A stretch of DNA of 64,000 nt from NCBI GenBank assembly GCA_026706635.1, contig JAPOYJ010000055.1:1-64000 (forward strand). Reading direction: 5' to 3'. Position 1 is the stretch's first letter. Every line of letters begins with the position of its first letter. The notes under the pieces were generated by a model. It did not search any database, had not been told where the DNA came from, and saw nothing but the letters and a program-made list of their open reading frames with translations. The DNA comes from Gemmatimonadota bacterium. Lineage in GTDB: Bacteria; Gemmatimonadota; Gemmatimonadetes; Longimicrobiales; Gaopeijiaceae. Positions 16,406-23,679 of this stretch are shown here, in pieces. The position numbers were made by a program, and so were the translations under genes.

Positions 16406-17746
16406 TCACTCCGCTGGAGGGCTCGCGAACTTGCCTGCGAAGAGGATGGTGCCCGAGAGGCGTTCCCGGATGAAGAAGAGGAAGGGACGATCGGCGCGAA
16501 ACTCGGGAGGTTGGCTTGTGACCACAACCACCGAGGTCACGGCCGCCGCTTCGGTACCCTCCTCGTTGACATCCACCCAGGACTTCTGCTTGACCTCGGA
16601 GATGTACAGGGGTTCGACGGGCGAAAGCCTCGTGAGATCCGCCCGAGCCGGGTCGAACGCGTCGACCATGCCCAGGGCGGCAAGGTCGCCGTTGAGCGTC
16701 CGTTCATAGCTCATGCGAAAGCGCGGAAGGAAGAGCTGCATTCTTGCGTCGCTGAAACCGTCGGCGATGTCCTCCCATTCCCCCGCGTCCAGCGTCGCCG
16801 CGAGGGTGTCCACGCTCACGCCCTGTCGTGGAAGGAGCACGGTCATCGCAAAGGCGCGGCCGCCGTACGGAAGGTCCACGGCCTGGAAGCGGCTGTTCGA
16901 CTGATAGGAAAGGGTTCCATCGAGGGCCATGAGCGGCACGTTCTGCGTGGAACCGTCGTCCAGATGGAAGGGCTCGGTTCGGGTGTGGGACGGATCGAAC
17001 GGCAAGGTCCACGAACCCTTGAAGTAGATAGCGTTGAGCAGATACATGACGGCGTTGGCGGGAATCACGTCCACGATGTCCTCGATGCGACCGCGTGTCG
17101 CGTCCCTGACCCACTCGTTGATTCGCTTGAGCGCTGAAGGGCTCCTGAAATCGAGTTCCACCGCCTCGGCGTCGAAGTCCTCCCGCACGGCGTTCAGGAA
17201 GTCCGGGTACACCGGGAAGCCGCTGCGGGTCCACACGGAGTTGCCGATCGCCGTCTCAACGGTGGGATCGAGGCCGACCAGGAGTTCGACCAGGGACTTG
17301 TAGGAGGAGTTGATCTCCTCCTCGGCGAGGTTCCCGAACCCGAGCACGTCGCGCATCTGGTCCCAGGTCTCCCCGTCCGCCCCGTTCATGGTCATCCCGA
17401 GCGCCATGGACGCCGAGAGCGGCGACAGGAAGAGGTTTTCGTCGGCTCGGTTGGCCTGCGCGAGGAGGTCGAACGCGAACCGGTTGCTCGCCCTGATGAC
17501 CTCGATCTCCCCCGCGGTCAGGGGGCGAGGAAGCTCCGTGATCTCCTCTACGTCGGGTCCGAACAGTCCGCACCCGGCCGAGGATAACAGGAGAAGGGCT
17601 ACCGGAACGGCAAACCGGCGGCCGCGCCCGGCGTTGCGGTCGCGGTCGGTCGGCTCCGGGGGTTGACGCTTCCGCCGCCACCGCACGGTCCAGCAGCAGC
17701 GCGGCCTCGGGGAATTCGCGGGCGTCCCGGTGTTCGCCGTGATCAT
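16406..17746 (-). CDS. Serpin lipoprotein A
   Basis: 446 residues. The start at 17746 is supported by GGAGGCAGGA directly upstream. An Arg/Lys-rich leader precedes a lipoprotein signal (FAVPVALLLLSSAGCG), so the inhibitor is probably tethered on the outside of the cell. The serpin fold is complete: FLSPLSASMALGMTMNGADG, YLLNAIYFKGSWTLPFDPS, LPRFRMSYERTLNGDL, and the inhibitory-type hinge NEEGTEAAAVT before the reactive loop and DRPFLFFIRERLSGTILFAG. The hinge of small residues marks it as a protease-trapping rather than non-inhibitory serpin. The loop after the hinge is SVVVVTSQPPEF. It is the downstream copy of a tandem pair. Confidence 0.93.
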   Translation of the reverse strand: MITANTGTPANSPRPRCCWTVRWRRKRQPPEPTDRDRNAGRGRRFAVPVALLLLSSAGCGLFGPDVEEITELPRPLTAGEIEVIRASNRFAFDLLAQANRADENLFLSPLSASMALGMTMNGADGETWDQMRDVLGFGNLAEEEINSSYKSLVELLVGLDPTVETAIGNSVWTRSGFPVYPDFLNAVREDFDAEAVELDFRSPSALKRINEWVRDATRGRIEDIVDVIPANAVMYLLNAIYFKGSWTLPFDPSHTRTEPFHLDDGSTQNVPLMALDGTLSYQSNSRFQAVDLPYGGRAFAMTVLLPRQGVSVDTLAATLDAGEWEDIADGFSDARMQLFLPRFRMSYERTLNGDLAALGMVDAFDPARADLTRLSPVEPLYISEVKQKSWVDVNEEGTEAAAVTSVVVVTSQPPEFRADRPFLFFIRERLSGTILFAGKFASPPAE

Positions 17747-17845
17747 TCCTGCCTCCTCACCGTTCGCTGTCCGTCCAGACAAGACAATGTAGACTCAACC
17801 TCCTGGTTTCCTCAACCTGTATATCGCCTACCCCCGCCGGGGCTC
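17747..17845. repeat. Duplicated upstream segment, serpin A side
   Basis: Carries TCCGTCCAGACAAGACAATG, TAGACTCAACCTCC and TATCGCCTACCCCC, found again at 19202-19290 upstream of serpin B. The duplication unit is therefore a whole gene plus its leader (about 1.45 kb), and each copy keeps its own putative promoter. Confidence 0.85.
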
Positions 17846-19201
17846 TCACTCCGCCGGAGGGCCAGCGAACTTGCCTGCGAAGAGGATGGTGCCCGAGAGG
17901 CGTTCCCGGATGAAGAAGAGGAAGGGCCGATCGGCGCGAACGACAGGAGGACCGCTACCGCTCAGGACCGACACAGCCACCAAGGTCGCGGCCGCCGCTT
18001 CGGTGCCCTCCTCGTTGACATCCACCCAGGACTTCTGCCTGACCTCGGAGATGAACAGGGAACCGACGGGCGAAATCCTTGTGAAATCCGCCAGTTCTTC
18101 GTCGAAGGCGTCGACCATGCCCAGGGCGGCAAGGTCGTCGTTGAGCGTGCGTTCATAGCTCATGCGAAAGCGCGGGAGGAAGAGCCTCACATTGGTGGTA
18201 TCGCTGAAACCGTCGGCAATGTCCTCCCATTGCCCCGCGTCCAGCTTCGCCGCGAGCGTGTCCACACTCACGCCCTGCCGTGGAAGCAGCACGGTCATCG
18301 TAAAGGCGCGGCCGCCGTACGGAAGGTCCACGGCCTGGAACCGGCTGTTCGACTGATAGGGAAGGGTTCCATCGAGGGTCATGAGAGGCACGGATCGGGT
18401 GGAGCCGTCATCCAGATGGAAGGGCTCGGTTCGGGTCTCGGACGGATCGAACTGGAAGGTCCACGAACCCTTGAAGTAGATCGCGTTGAGCAGATACATG
18501 ACGACGTGCCAGGGAATCTCGTCGGGAACCATGTCCTCGATGCGACCGCGTGTCGCGTCCCTGACCCACCCGTTGATCCGCCTGGACGCCGAAGGGCTCC
18601 TGAAATCGAGTTCCACCGCCTCGGCGTCGAAGTCCTCCCGCACGGCGTTCAGGAAGTCCGGGTACACCGGGAAGCCGCTGCGGGTCCACACGGAGTTGCC
18701 GATCGCCGTCTCAACGGTGGGATCGAGGCCGACCAGGAGTTCGACCAGGGACTTGTAGGAGGAGTTGATCTCCTCCTCGGCGAGGTTCCCGAACCCGAGC
18801 ACGTCGCGCATCTGGTCCCAGGTCTCCCCGTCCGCCCCGTTCATGGTCATCCCGAGCGCCATGGACGCCGAGAGCGGCGACAGGAAGAGATTGTCGCCGG
18901 CGCGGTTGGCCCGCGCGAGGAGATCGAACGCGAACCGGTTGCTCGCCCCGATGACCTCGATCTCCCCCGCCGTAAGGGCGCGTGGAAGCTGCGTGATCTC
19001 CTCCACGTCGGGTCCAAGCAGTCCGCACCCGGCGGGGAACAACAGGAGAAGGGCTACCGGAACGGCAAACCGGCGGCAGCGCCCGAAGTTGCGGTCGGGG
19101 TCGGTCGGCTCCGGGGGTTGACGCTTCCGCCGCCACCGCACGGGCAAGCAGCAGCGCGGCCTCGGGGTATTCGCGGTCGTCCTGGTGTTCGCCGTGATCA
19201 T
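17846..19201 (-). CDS. Serpin lipoprotein B
   Basis: 451 residues, start at 19201 after GGAGGCAGGA, the same leader and lipobox as serpin A (FAVPVALLLLFPAGCG). The body is nearly identical to A over long stretches (residues about 90-250 in particular). The hinge is GTEAAAAT, again inhibitory type. The reactive loop is LVAVSVLSGSGPPVV, three residues longer than in A and different in sequence; by hinge counting P1-P1' would be Leu-Ser, suited to chymotrypsin- or elastase-like proteases. Serpins act as one-shot suicide inhibitors. The two genes are probably transcribed leftward, each with its own duplicated upstream sequence. Confidence 0.93.
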   Translation of the reverse strand: MITANTRTTANTPRPRCCLPVRWRRKRQPPEPTDPDRNFGRCRRFAVPVALLLLFPAGCGLLGPDVEEITQLPRALTAGEIEVIGASNRFAFDLLARANRAGDNLFLSPLSASMALGMTMNGADGETWDQMRDVLGFGNLAEEEINSSYKSLVELLVGLDPTVETAIGNSVWTRSGFPVYPDFLNAVREDFDAEAVELDFRSPSASRRINGWVRDATRGRIEDMVPDEIPWHVVMYLLNAIYFKGSWTFQFDPSETRTEPFHLDDGSTRSVPLMTLDGTLPYQSNSRFQAVDLPYGGRAFTMTVLLPRQGVSVDTLAAKLDAGQWEDIADGFSDTTNVRLFLPRFRMSYERTLNDDLAALGMVDAFDEELADFTRISPVGSLFISEVRQKSWVDVNEEGTEAAAATLVAVSVLSGSGPPVVRADRPFLFFIRERLSGTILFAGKFAGPPAE

Positions 19202-19290
19202 TCCTGCCTCCTCACCGTCCGTCCAGACAAGACAATGTAGACTCAACCTCCCTGGTTCTGCAACCTGTGTATCGCCTACCCCCCTGCCGG
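19202..19290. repeat. Duplicated upstream segment, serpin B side
   Basis: Counterpart of 17747-17845. It holds the leader and ribosome site of serpin B and shows only a few substitutions and single-base indels relative to the other copy, which points to a fairly recent tandem duplication. Confidence 0.85.
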
Positions 19291-19454
19291 GTTCCGATGT
19301 CCCAGCGGCGGACGGATCCCGGTCCCCCGCCAGCGACACGTAGGTGAGGTCGCCGCCCACCCTTTCTCGATACTCCGCCGTAGCCGCCGCCCGCAGCTCC
19401 GCCTCCACAACAGATCCACCATCGTCATCGCCAGCGTAACGACGGCGGGCCGAT

Positions 19455-19907
19455 TCAGTCGCCGCGCCCGACCTCGTGCCGGATGACTTCCAGCGCGTCG
19501 CGCTCACTTGGCCTCGCCAGTTCGGCCAGACCCCGGTCCAGGGTGGCGAGCGCGCCGCCCCGTCTCAGCGCCAGCGCCAGCAGGTGCGCGTCGGTGACCT
19601 GGCGATAGCCTGCGACCCGCGCGAACGGCGCCGCGGCGGAGTCGGCGGGTGACACGTCGTCGGCCCAGAAGACGTGGCCCTCGAGCTGGCGCATCCGTCG
19701 CAGCAGCGCGATCGCCTCAGCCGGCGTGGACGCACCGGGAATCACGCGGCGGTTGCTCGACACCCGCACGAAGCCGGACTCCGTGAGCGGGCAGGTGGCC
19801 CACCCGTCCCGCCGATGCGCCCGGAACCACCGGTGCGCAAGAACGTGATGGACGTGATTCGGCCACGCGAGCGCGACGAGAACGTTCACGTCCAGGAGCT
19901 TGGTCAA
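19455..19907 (-). CDS. vapC: VapC-type PIN ribonuclease toxin
   Basis: 150 residues from a TTG at 19907 that overlaps the vapB stop (TTGA). The PIN domain has LLDVNVLVALAWPNHVHH with the first catalytic Asp, CPLTESGFVRVSSN with the conserved Glu, and VTDAHLLALALRRGGALATL then D for the C-terminal acidic cluster. These residues hold Mg2+ for RNA cleavage, commonly of tRNA or rRNA loops. Length and motifs are intact. The overlap with the antitoxin gene couples their translation. Confidence 0.9.
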   Translation of the reverse strand: MTKLLDVNVLVALAWPNHVHHVLAHRWFRAHRRDGWATCPLTESGFVRVSSNRRVIPGASTPAEAIALLRRMRQLEGHVFWADDVSPADSAAAPFARVAGYRQVTDAHLLALALRRGGALATLDRGLAELARPSERDALEVIRHEVGRGD

Positions 19908-20128
19908 GCGTCCTCCAGCGCGTCGCGGACCATGTCGGGCGTCAGCGGCGGCGCGTCGGGATCCACGTCGAAGATGGGGAAGCCGTCGCCGCGGGTCGCG
20001 GACTCGCGGGGCAGGAGTGCGGTGCGCACCAGCGTGGACACGACGGCACCTAGGCTCTCTCCGCGCTCCCTGGCGATGCTCCTGACCGCGTGATGGATGT
20101 CGGGGTCGAGTGTCAGCGTGGTTCTCAT
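19904..20128 (-). CDS. vapB: VapB-type ribbon-helix-helix antitoxin
   Basis: 74 residues from the ATG at 20128. The N-terminal ribbon-helix-helix is MRTTLTLDPDIHHAVRSIAR then ESLGAVVSTLVRTAL; the C-terminal part FPIFDVDPDAPPLTPDMVRD is the flexible toxin-binding tail. It should bind the divergent intergenic region and inhibit the VapC translated from the overlapping TTG. CATGAT and CATCATGATG repeats lie immediately upstream and are candidate operators. Confidence 0.88.
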   Translation of the reverse strand: MRTTLTLDPDIHHAVRSIARERGESLGAVVSTLVRTALLPRESATRGDGFPIFDVDPDAPPLTPDMVRDALEDA

Positions 20129-20180
20129 GGTGTGACATGATAACATCATCGCATCATGATGTCGACGCATCATGGCTTCC
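20120..20180. promoter_or_regulatory. Candidate VapB operator repeats
   Basis: Just upstream of the leftward vapB start there are GACATGATAACATCATC, GCATCATGATGTCGAC and GCATCATGG, overlapping direct and inverted copies of CATGAT/CATCATGATG. Ribbon-helix-helix antitoxins usually bind such short repeated half-sites around their own promoter. Confidence 0.45.
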
Positions 20181-20419
20181 GTGCCGACGGTCGGCGGCGA
20201 GTCCCTGTCCCCGCCAGCGACACGTGCTCGAAGTCCGGCCCGATCCGCTCCCGCCGCCGGTTCCCGCGAGGACCCCCCGAAAGGGCGATGACGGCGCGGG
20301 TGAGGGTTGGTCCTGCCCGGTCCCGGAGGGTACACGACTTGCCGTATATATGGCACATGTAGTATGGTTCTCCCATACCCCACCACAATCCCATTGGCCG
20401 CTATCGGACCGAATCCCGG
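20181..20419. other. Intergenic region between divergent VapBC modules
   Basis: It must hold the rightward promoter. A local AT-rich stretch near 20340-20365 (GCCGTATATATGGCAC) is the best candidate for the rightward -10 region. A 17-base string, CCCCGCCAGCGACACGT, near 20208 is also present near 19324, probably a shared remnant of an older gene. Confidence 0.4.
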
Positions 20420-20656
20420 ATGAAGACCACGCTCAACCTGAACGACCTGCTCCTGACGCGGGCCAAGCGGCACGCCGCCCGAAGCGGCGTCACCCTGACC
20501 CGTTTCGTCGAAGACGCCCTGCGTGCCCGGCTGGCCGAGCACGACCGGCCGCAACCTCCCTTCGAGCTGGGGCTCGTAACCGTCCGCGGGCACGCTCCGC
20601 CCAACGTGGACGTCTCCGACCGCGAGGAGCTCTACGACGTCATGGACGGGAGATGA
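20420..20656 (+). CDS. vapB: Ribbon-helix-helix antitoxin
   Basis: 78 residues from the ATG at 20420. The N-terminus MKTTLNLNDLLLTRAKRHAA and SGVTLTRFVEDALRARLAEH is a typical ribbon-helix-helix antitoxin, and the tail PPNVDVSDREELYDVMDGR binds toxin. Its TGA overlaps the ATG of the following vapC (ATGA). It differs clearly from the leftward vapB, so the two modules are not recent duplicates. Confidence 0.88.
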   Translation: MKTTLNLNDLLLTRAKRHAARSGVTLTRFVEDALRARLAEHDRPQPPFELGLVTVRGHAPPNVDVSDREELYDVMDGR

Positions 20657-21090
20657 TCGCGGTCGACACCAACGTCCTGATCTACGCCCACCGGGCCGAG
20701 ACCGACCTTCACGAGGCGGCGGCCACGGAGCTGGTCCTCCTGGCGGAGGGGACGGCGGCCTGGGGCCTGCCGGTGTTCTGCGTGGGCGAGTTCATCCGCG
20801 TGGTCACCCACCGGCGAATATTCAACCCCCCGTCGACCCTGGCCCAGGCAGTCTCGTTCCTCGAGCGGGTCCTCGCTTCCCCATCCTGCCGGATCGTGCG
20901 GCCGGGGCCCGACTTCGTCAGCCTCCTCACCGCCGCCTCCCTCGCGGCCAGCGCGCGCGGCAACCTCGTCTTCGACGCGCAGATCGTCGCGCTGTGCCGG
21001 GAGCACGGAATCTCGACCATCCTCACCAACGACCGGGACTTCCGGCGGTTCGAAGACCCGCAGGTGCGGTTGTTGGGCGAACCGGCGTAG
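20653..21090 (+). CDS. vapC: VapC-type PIN ribonuclease toxin
   Basis: 145 residues from the ATG at 20653. PIN motifs: IAVDTNVLIYAHRAETD with catalytic Asp, WGLPVFCVGEFIRVVTHRRI with the conserved Glu, and NLVFDAQIVALCREHGIS then TILTNDRDFRRF for the second acidic cluster. It belongs to the TA-system VapC subfamily with the TNDRDF C-terminus. Translation is coupled to the upstream antitoxin by a 4-base overlap. Confidence 0.92.
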   Translation: MIAVDTNVLIYAHRAETDLHEAAATELVLLAEGTAAWGLPVFCVGEFIRVVTHRRIFNPPSTLAQAVSFLERVLASPSCRIVRPGPDFVSLLTAASLAASARGNLVFDAQIVALCREHGISTILTNDRDFRRFEDPQVRLLGEPA

Positions 21091-21154
21091 ACCCGGACCG
21101 GGCGGTGGCCGTCACGAGGACTAGACTAGATAACAAATCGGAGTCGGCATAGAC

Positions 21155-22423
21155 ATGGAAGAATCCCTCCCCCTGAACTGGTGGCATCTGGGCATCGGAC
21201 TGGGAGCCCTGTTCGTCCTGGCGGTGCTCGCCGATTGGATGAAATCGCGGGTCATCGCCAAGACTTTCGGCAGAGTGGCCTCCGAGGCGCGGATTTCGCT
21301 GGACGATGGCCCCCTCGACAAGATGGTGCTCGCCCGGCTCGCGCCCATCGTGCCCGCCCTGGTCGTCTACTACGGCATCGTTCCCGCTCTGGGAGTGACC
21401 GGGTCGGAAGCGGAAGCGGGGGAGGAAGCGCCATACCTCATTTTCTTCTGGACGCTCGTCCGTCGTCTCGCGGCCGCCTACATCGCGCTGACCATCGCGC
21501 GCACCATTGTAGCCGTCCTGGATTCCTTCCACGCCGTGTATCACAGGACGTCCCCGGCGTCGGCGGCCAAGCCGATCAAGAGCTACATGCAGGTCGCCAC
21601 GCTGACGGTCTATGTGATCGCCGGGGTCGTGATCGTAGCCGTTCTCCTCGGTCGCTCTCCCGTGGCGTTCCTATCCGGCGTGGGTGCGCTGGCCGCAGTC
21701 CTGATGCTCATATTCCGCAACACCCTGCTCTCCCTGGCCGCGAGCGTCCAGATCACCTCGAACGACATCGTTCGCATCGGCGACTGGGTGGAGGTGCCGC
21801 ACGCGAACGCCGACGGGACGGTGATCGACATCGACCTGCACATGGTCCGAGTGCAGAACTGGGACAAGACGATCGCGACCATTCCGACGCACAGGTTGAT
21901 CGGCGATTCGTTCAAGAACTGGCGGGGCATGTCCGAGTCCGGAGGCAGACGGATCAAGCGCGCGCTTCTCATCGACGTCAATTCGATAAGGTTCCTCGAA
22001 GACGGGGAGTTCCAGGAGCTGTCCCGATTCCAGACGGGGCAAGCGCACTTCGCCTACAATCCCGATGATACGGCTGGCCGTGACTCGCCGGATTCCGGAG
22101 ATGGCGTGGAGGGCAGGTCGGTTCGGCGTTCCACCAACCTGGAGGCGTTCCTGGAGTACGTCGAAGGATACCTGAAGACTCATCCGAAAACGCACCAGCA
22201 GATGATCCTCATGGTGCGTCAGCTCGCCCCCGGGCCTCACGGCGTGCCCGTCGAGGTGTACTGCTTTTCCAATGCAACGGAGTGGATCGAGTACGAAGCC
22301 TTCCAATCGGAAGTCTTCAGCCACCTCTTCGCGGTCTTGCCCGCCTTCGGCCTCAGGGCGTTCCAGGAACGGTCCGGAAGCGATCCGCCGCGCCGCGAGG
22401 ATTCGGCATTGGCACCTTCCTGA
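21155..22423 (+). CDS. MscS-family mechanosensitive channel (YbdG-like)
   Basis: 422 residues. Five hydrophobic segments lie in the first 185 residues (LGIGLGALFVLAVLADW, LAPIVPALVVYYGIVPALG, LVRRLAAAYIALTIARTIVA, VATLTVYVIAGVVIVAVLLG and FLSGVGALAAVLMLIFRNTL, the last being the pore helix). The MscS beta domain follows (IVRIGDWVEVPHANADGTVI, then LHMVRVQNWDKTIATIPTHR). The long C-terminal region, with an insert rich in Asp and Ser (DDTAGRDSPDSGDGVEGR), resembles the MscM/YbdG branch that responds to mild osmotic shock. It opens on membrane tension to release solutes. The C-terminus overlaps the TM2-domain remnant. Confidence 0.88.
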   Translation: MEESLPLNWWHLGIGLGALFVLAVLADWMKSRVIAKTFGRVASEARISLDDGPLDKMVLARLAPIVPALVVYYGIVPALGVTGSEAEAGEEAPYLIFFWTLVRRLAAAYIALTIARTIVAVLDSFHAVYHRTSPASAAKPIKSYMQVATLTVYVIAGVVIVAVLLGRSPVAFLSGVGALAAVLMLIFRNTLLSLAASVQITSNDIVRIGDWVEVPHANADGTVIDIDLHMVRVQNWDKTIATIPTHRLIGDSFKNWRGMSESGGRRIKRALLIDVNSIRFLEDGEFQELSRFQTGQAHFAYNPDDTAGRDSPDSGDGVEGRSVRRSTNLEAFLEYVEGYLKTHPKTHQQMILMVRQLAPGPHGVPVEVYCFSNATEWIEYEAFQSEVFSHLFAVLPAFGLRAFQERSGSDPPRREDSALAPS

Positions 22424-22533
22424 TTGCGTGCGGATCGCTGTGGGTGATCGCGGATGCGTTCCTCATTCCGGGCATGGTCAGGGAGTACAACCGCCAACTC
22501 GCGCGCTCCCTCGCCCGCGGCCGACCGGATTGA
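22395..22533 (+). pseudogene. TM2-domain protein, C-terminal remnant
   Basis: In another frame overlapping the end of the channel gene, the sequence reads GFGIGTFLIACGSLWVIADA then FLIPGMVREYNRQLARSLA. This matches the second half of a TM2 domain (pattern LWxxDxFLIPGMVRxxN). The N-terminal half with the first membrane helix and its own start is absent. The longer frame that begins at 22282 runs inside the channel gene and is not TM2-like. A deletion probably joined the end of the channel gene to the end of a TM2 gene. Confidence 0.6.
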
Positions 22534-22594
22534 GCGGCCATTTGTCGGCCAGAGGTGGCGGCCTGATCCGGCTTCGCGTCCACTTCGGTGACAA

Positions 22595-22623
22595 CCAACT
22601 ATTGCGAATAACGCAATAGTTGG
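22595..22623. terminator. Perfect 12-bp hairpin between convergent genes
   Basis: CCAACTATTGCG, loop AATAA, then the exact complement. It is AT-richer than its surroundings and lies between the rightward MscS gene and the leftward DUF4377 gene. It has no long T-run, so its activity as a terminator is uncertain. Confidence 0.55.
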
Positions 22624-22712
22624 GCGAACGCGCGATTTACGGCGCCTACGTCGCGCCTCGCCAGCACGGCGCTACCCCGCTCGGGCGGGACTACCCGAGG
22701 ACCGATGCCCCA

Positions 22713-23525
22713 TCACCCCCCCGGAAGGTGCTCGACCGTCTCCAGCCAGCGGTACCCGATCGGCGGAACCAAGGCGGACCTGCCCTCGCCGTCGGGGAAC
22801 ATCTCGAACCGCTCAACGCGCAGGCGATAGCCGTCCTCGTGCCGCGGGTCGAACCCCACGATCTCGCCCCGGAAGGGAACGCCGTCGATCACCTTGCAGT
22901 ACCCGGGATGGCCGTCGCCGCACTTCACCCGGCCGCGTCCGAGCGCGATTATCTCCTCCCCGGTGCCCGCCGCCACGGTTCTGGAGACGATCCCGCTCGA
23001 CAGATAGCGGCCATCCTCGAACAGCCTCGCCTCTAGGACGTAGTGTACGCCGGGTTCGAAGTCGAAGTCGGTGATGAGGTCCTCGTAGGGTTCGCCATTC
23101 ACCACCGGGCAGAAGTCGTCGGTGCGCGCGCACACCACCCGCGCCGGACCCACCTTCAGCGTCGCGGGGGTTGAGGGAGCGGGAGTGCTGCCCAGCCGCT
23201 CCAGCAGGCGGTAGGCATATCGGCCCGCGTCCTGCGGGGGGTCGCCGCCCCAAGGGTCGTATTTGCCGATCCGGAGTCGGTGCTCGTAGCCGGCCTCGTA
23301 CTCGAATCCCTCGATGCCGTCGTAGAAGAACTTGCCGTCAACCACCATGCACCGTTGGACGCCCACGCCGTAGCACTTGGCCAGCGTCGGGCCCACGGTC
23401 ACCTCGAGGACCTCGACGTACCCGGTCCCGAGGATGTCGCAGGCGGCCAGCGGGAGGACGGCCATCAGAGAGAGGGCGGCCCGGCGTCGGGCGCCACGCG
23501 GTGCAAGGCGATGGAAACGTGTCAT
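22713..23525 (-). CDS. Lipoprotein with three DUF4377-like repeats
   Basis: 270 residues; the ATG at 23525 opens a lipoprotein signal (RRAALSLMAVLPLAACDI). Three similar modules follow. Module 1 (about 38-115): VTVGPTLAKCYGVGVQRCMV, FYDGIEGFEYEAGYEHRLRI. Module 2 (about 121-190): KVGPARVVCARTDDFCPVV, DFDFEPGVHYVLEAR. Module 3 (about 197-270): RGRVKCGDGHPGYCKVI, IVGFDPRHEDGYRLRV. Each has a close Cys pair and a GF/DF-x-P-G-Y strand, the DUF4377 pattern, a domain often attached to META/HslJ proteins. Function is unknown; an exported, disulfide-bonded beta protein is likely. Three modules in one chain without a META domain is unusual. Confidence 0.8.
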   Translation of the reverse strand: MTRFHRLAPRGARRRAALSLMAVLPLAACDILGTGYVEVLEVTVGPTLAKCYGVGVQRCMVVDGKFFYDGIEGFEYEAGYEHRLRIGKYDPWGGDPPQDAGRYAYRLLERLGSTPAPSTPATLKVGPARVVCARTDDFCPVVNGEPYEDLITDFDFEPGVHYVLEARLFEDGRYLSSGIVSRTVAAGTGEEIIALGRGRVKCGDGHPGYCKVIDGVPFRGEIVGFDPRHEDGYRLRVERFEMFPDGEGRSALVPPIGYRWLETVEHLPGG

Positions 23526-23679
23526 GACGCCATATACCAGCCGCAGGTGCGAAGGGTTCCCGGTCGCCCTGGAATCGGCAACCCCCTGCGTGCGTCCGGA
23601 CGATCGCGCGGCTCCCTTCCCGTCTATCTCGATTAGGATGTACTCGCCACCTTCGTAGCAGGCACCCCAGAGGATGCCC

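Noticed and set aside
17663-19240. Open frame of 525 codons antisense to both serpins
   Set aside because: It is open only because of the composition of the serpin genes; the translation repeats itself across the duplication and matches no domain.
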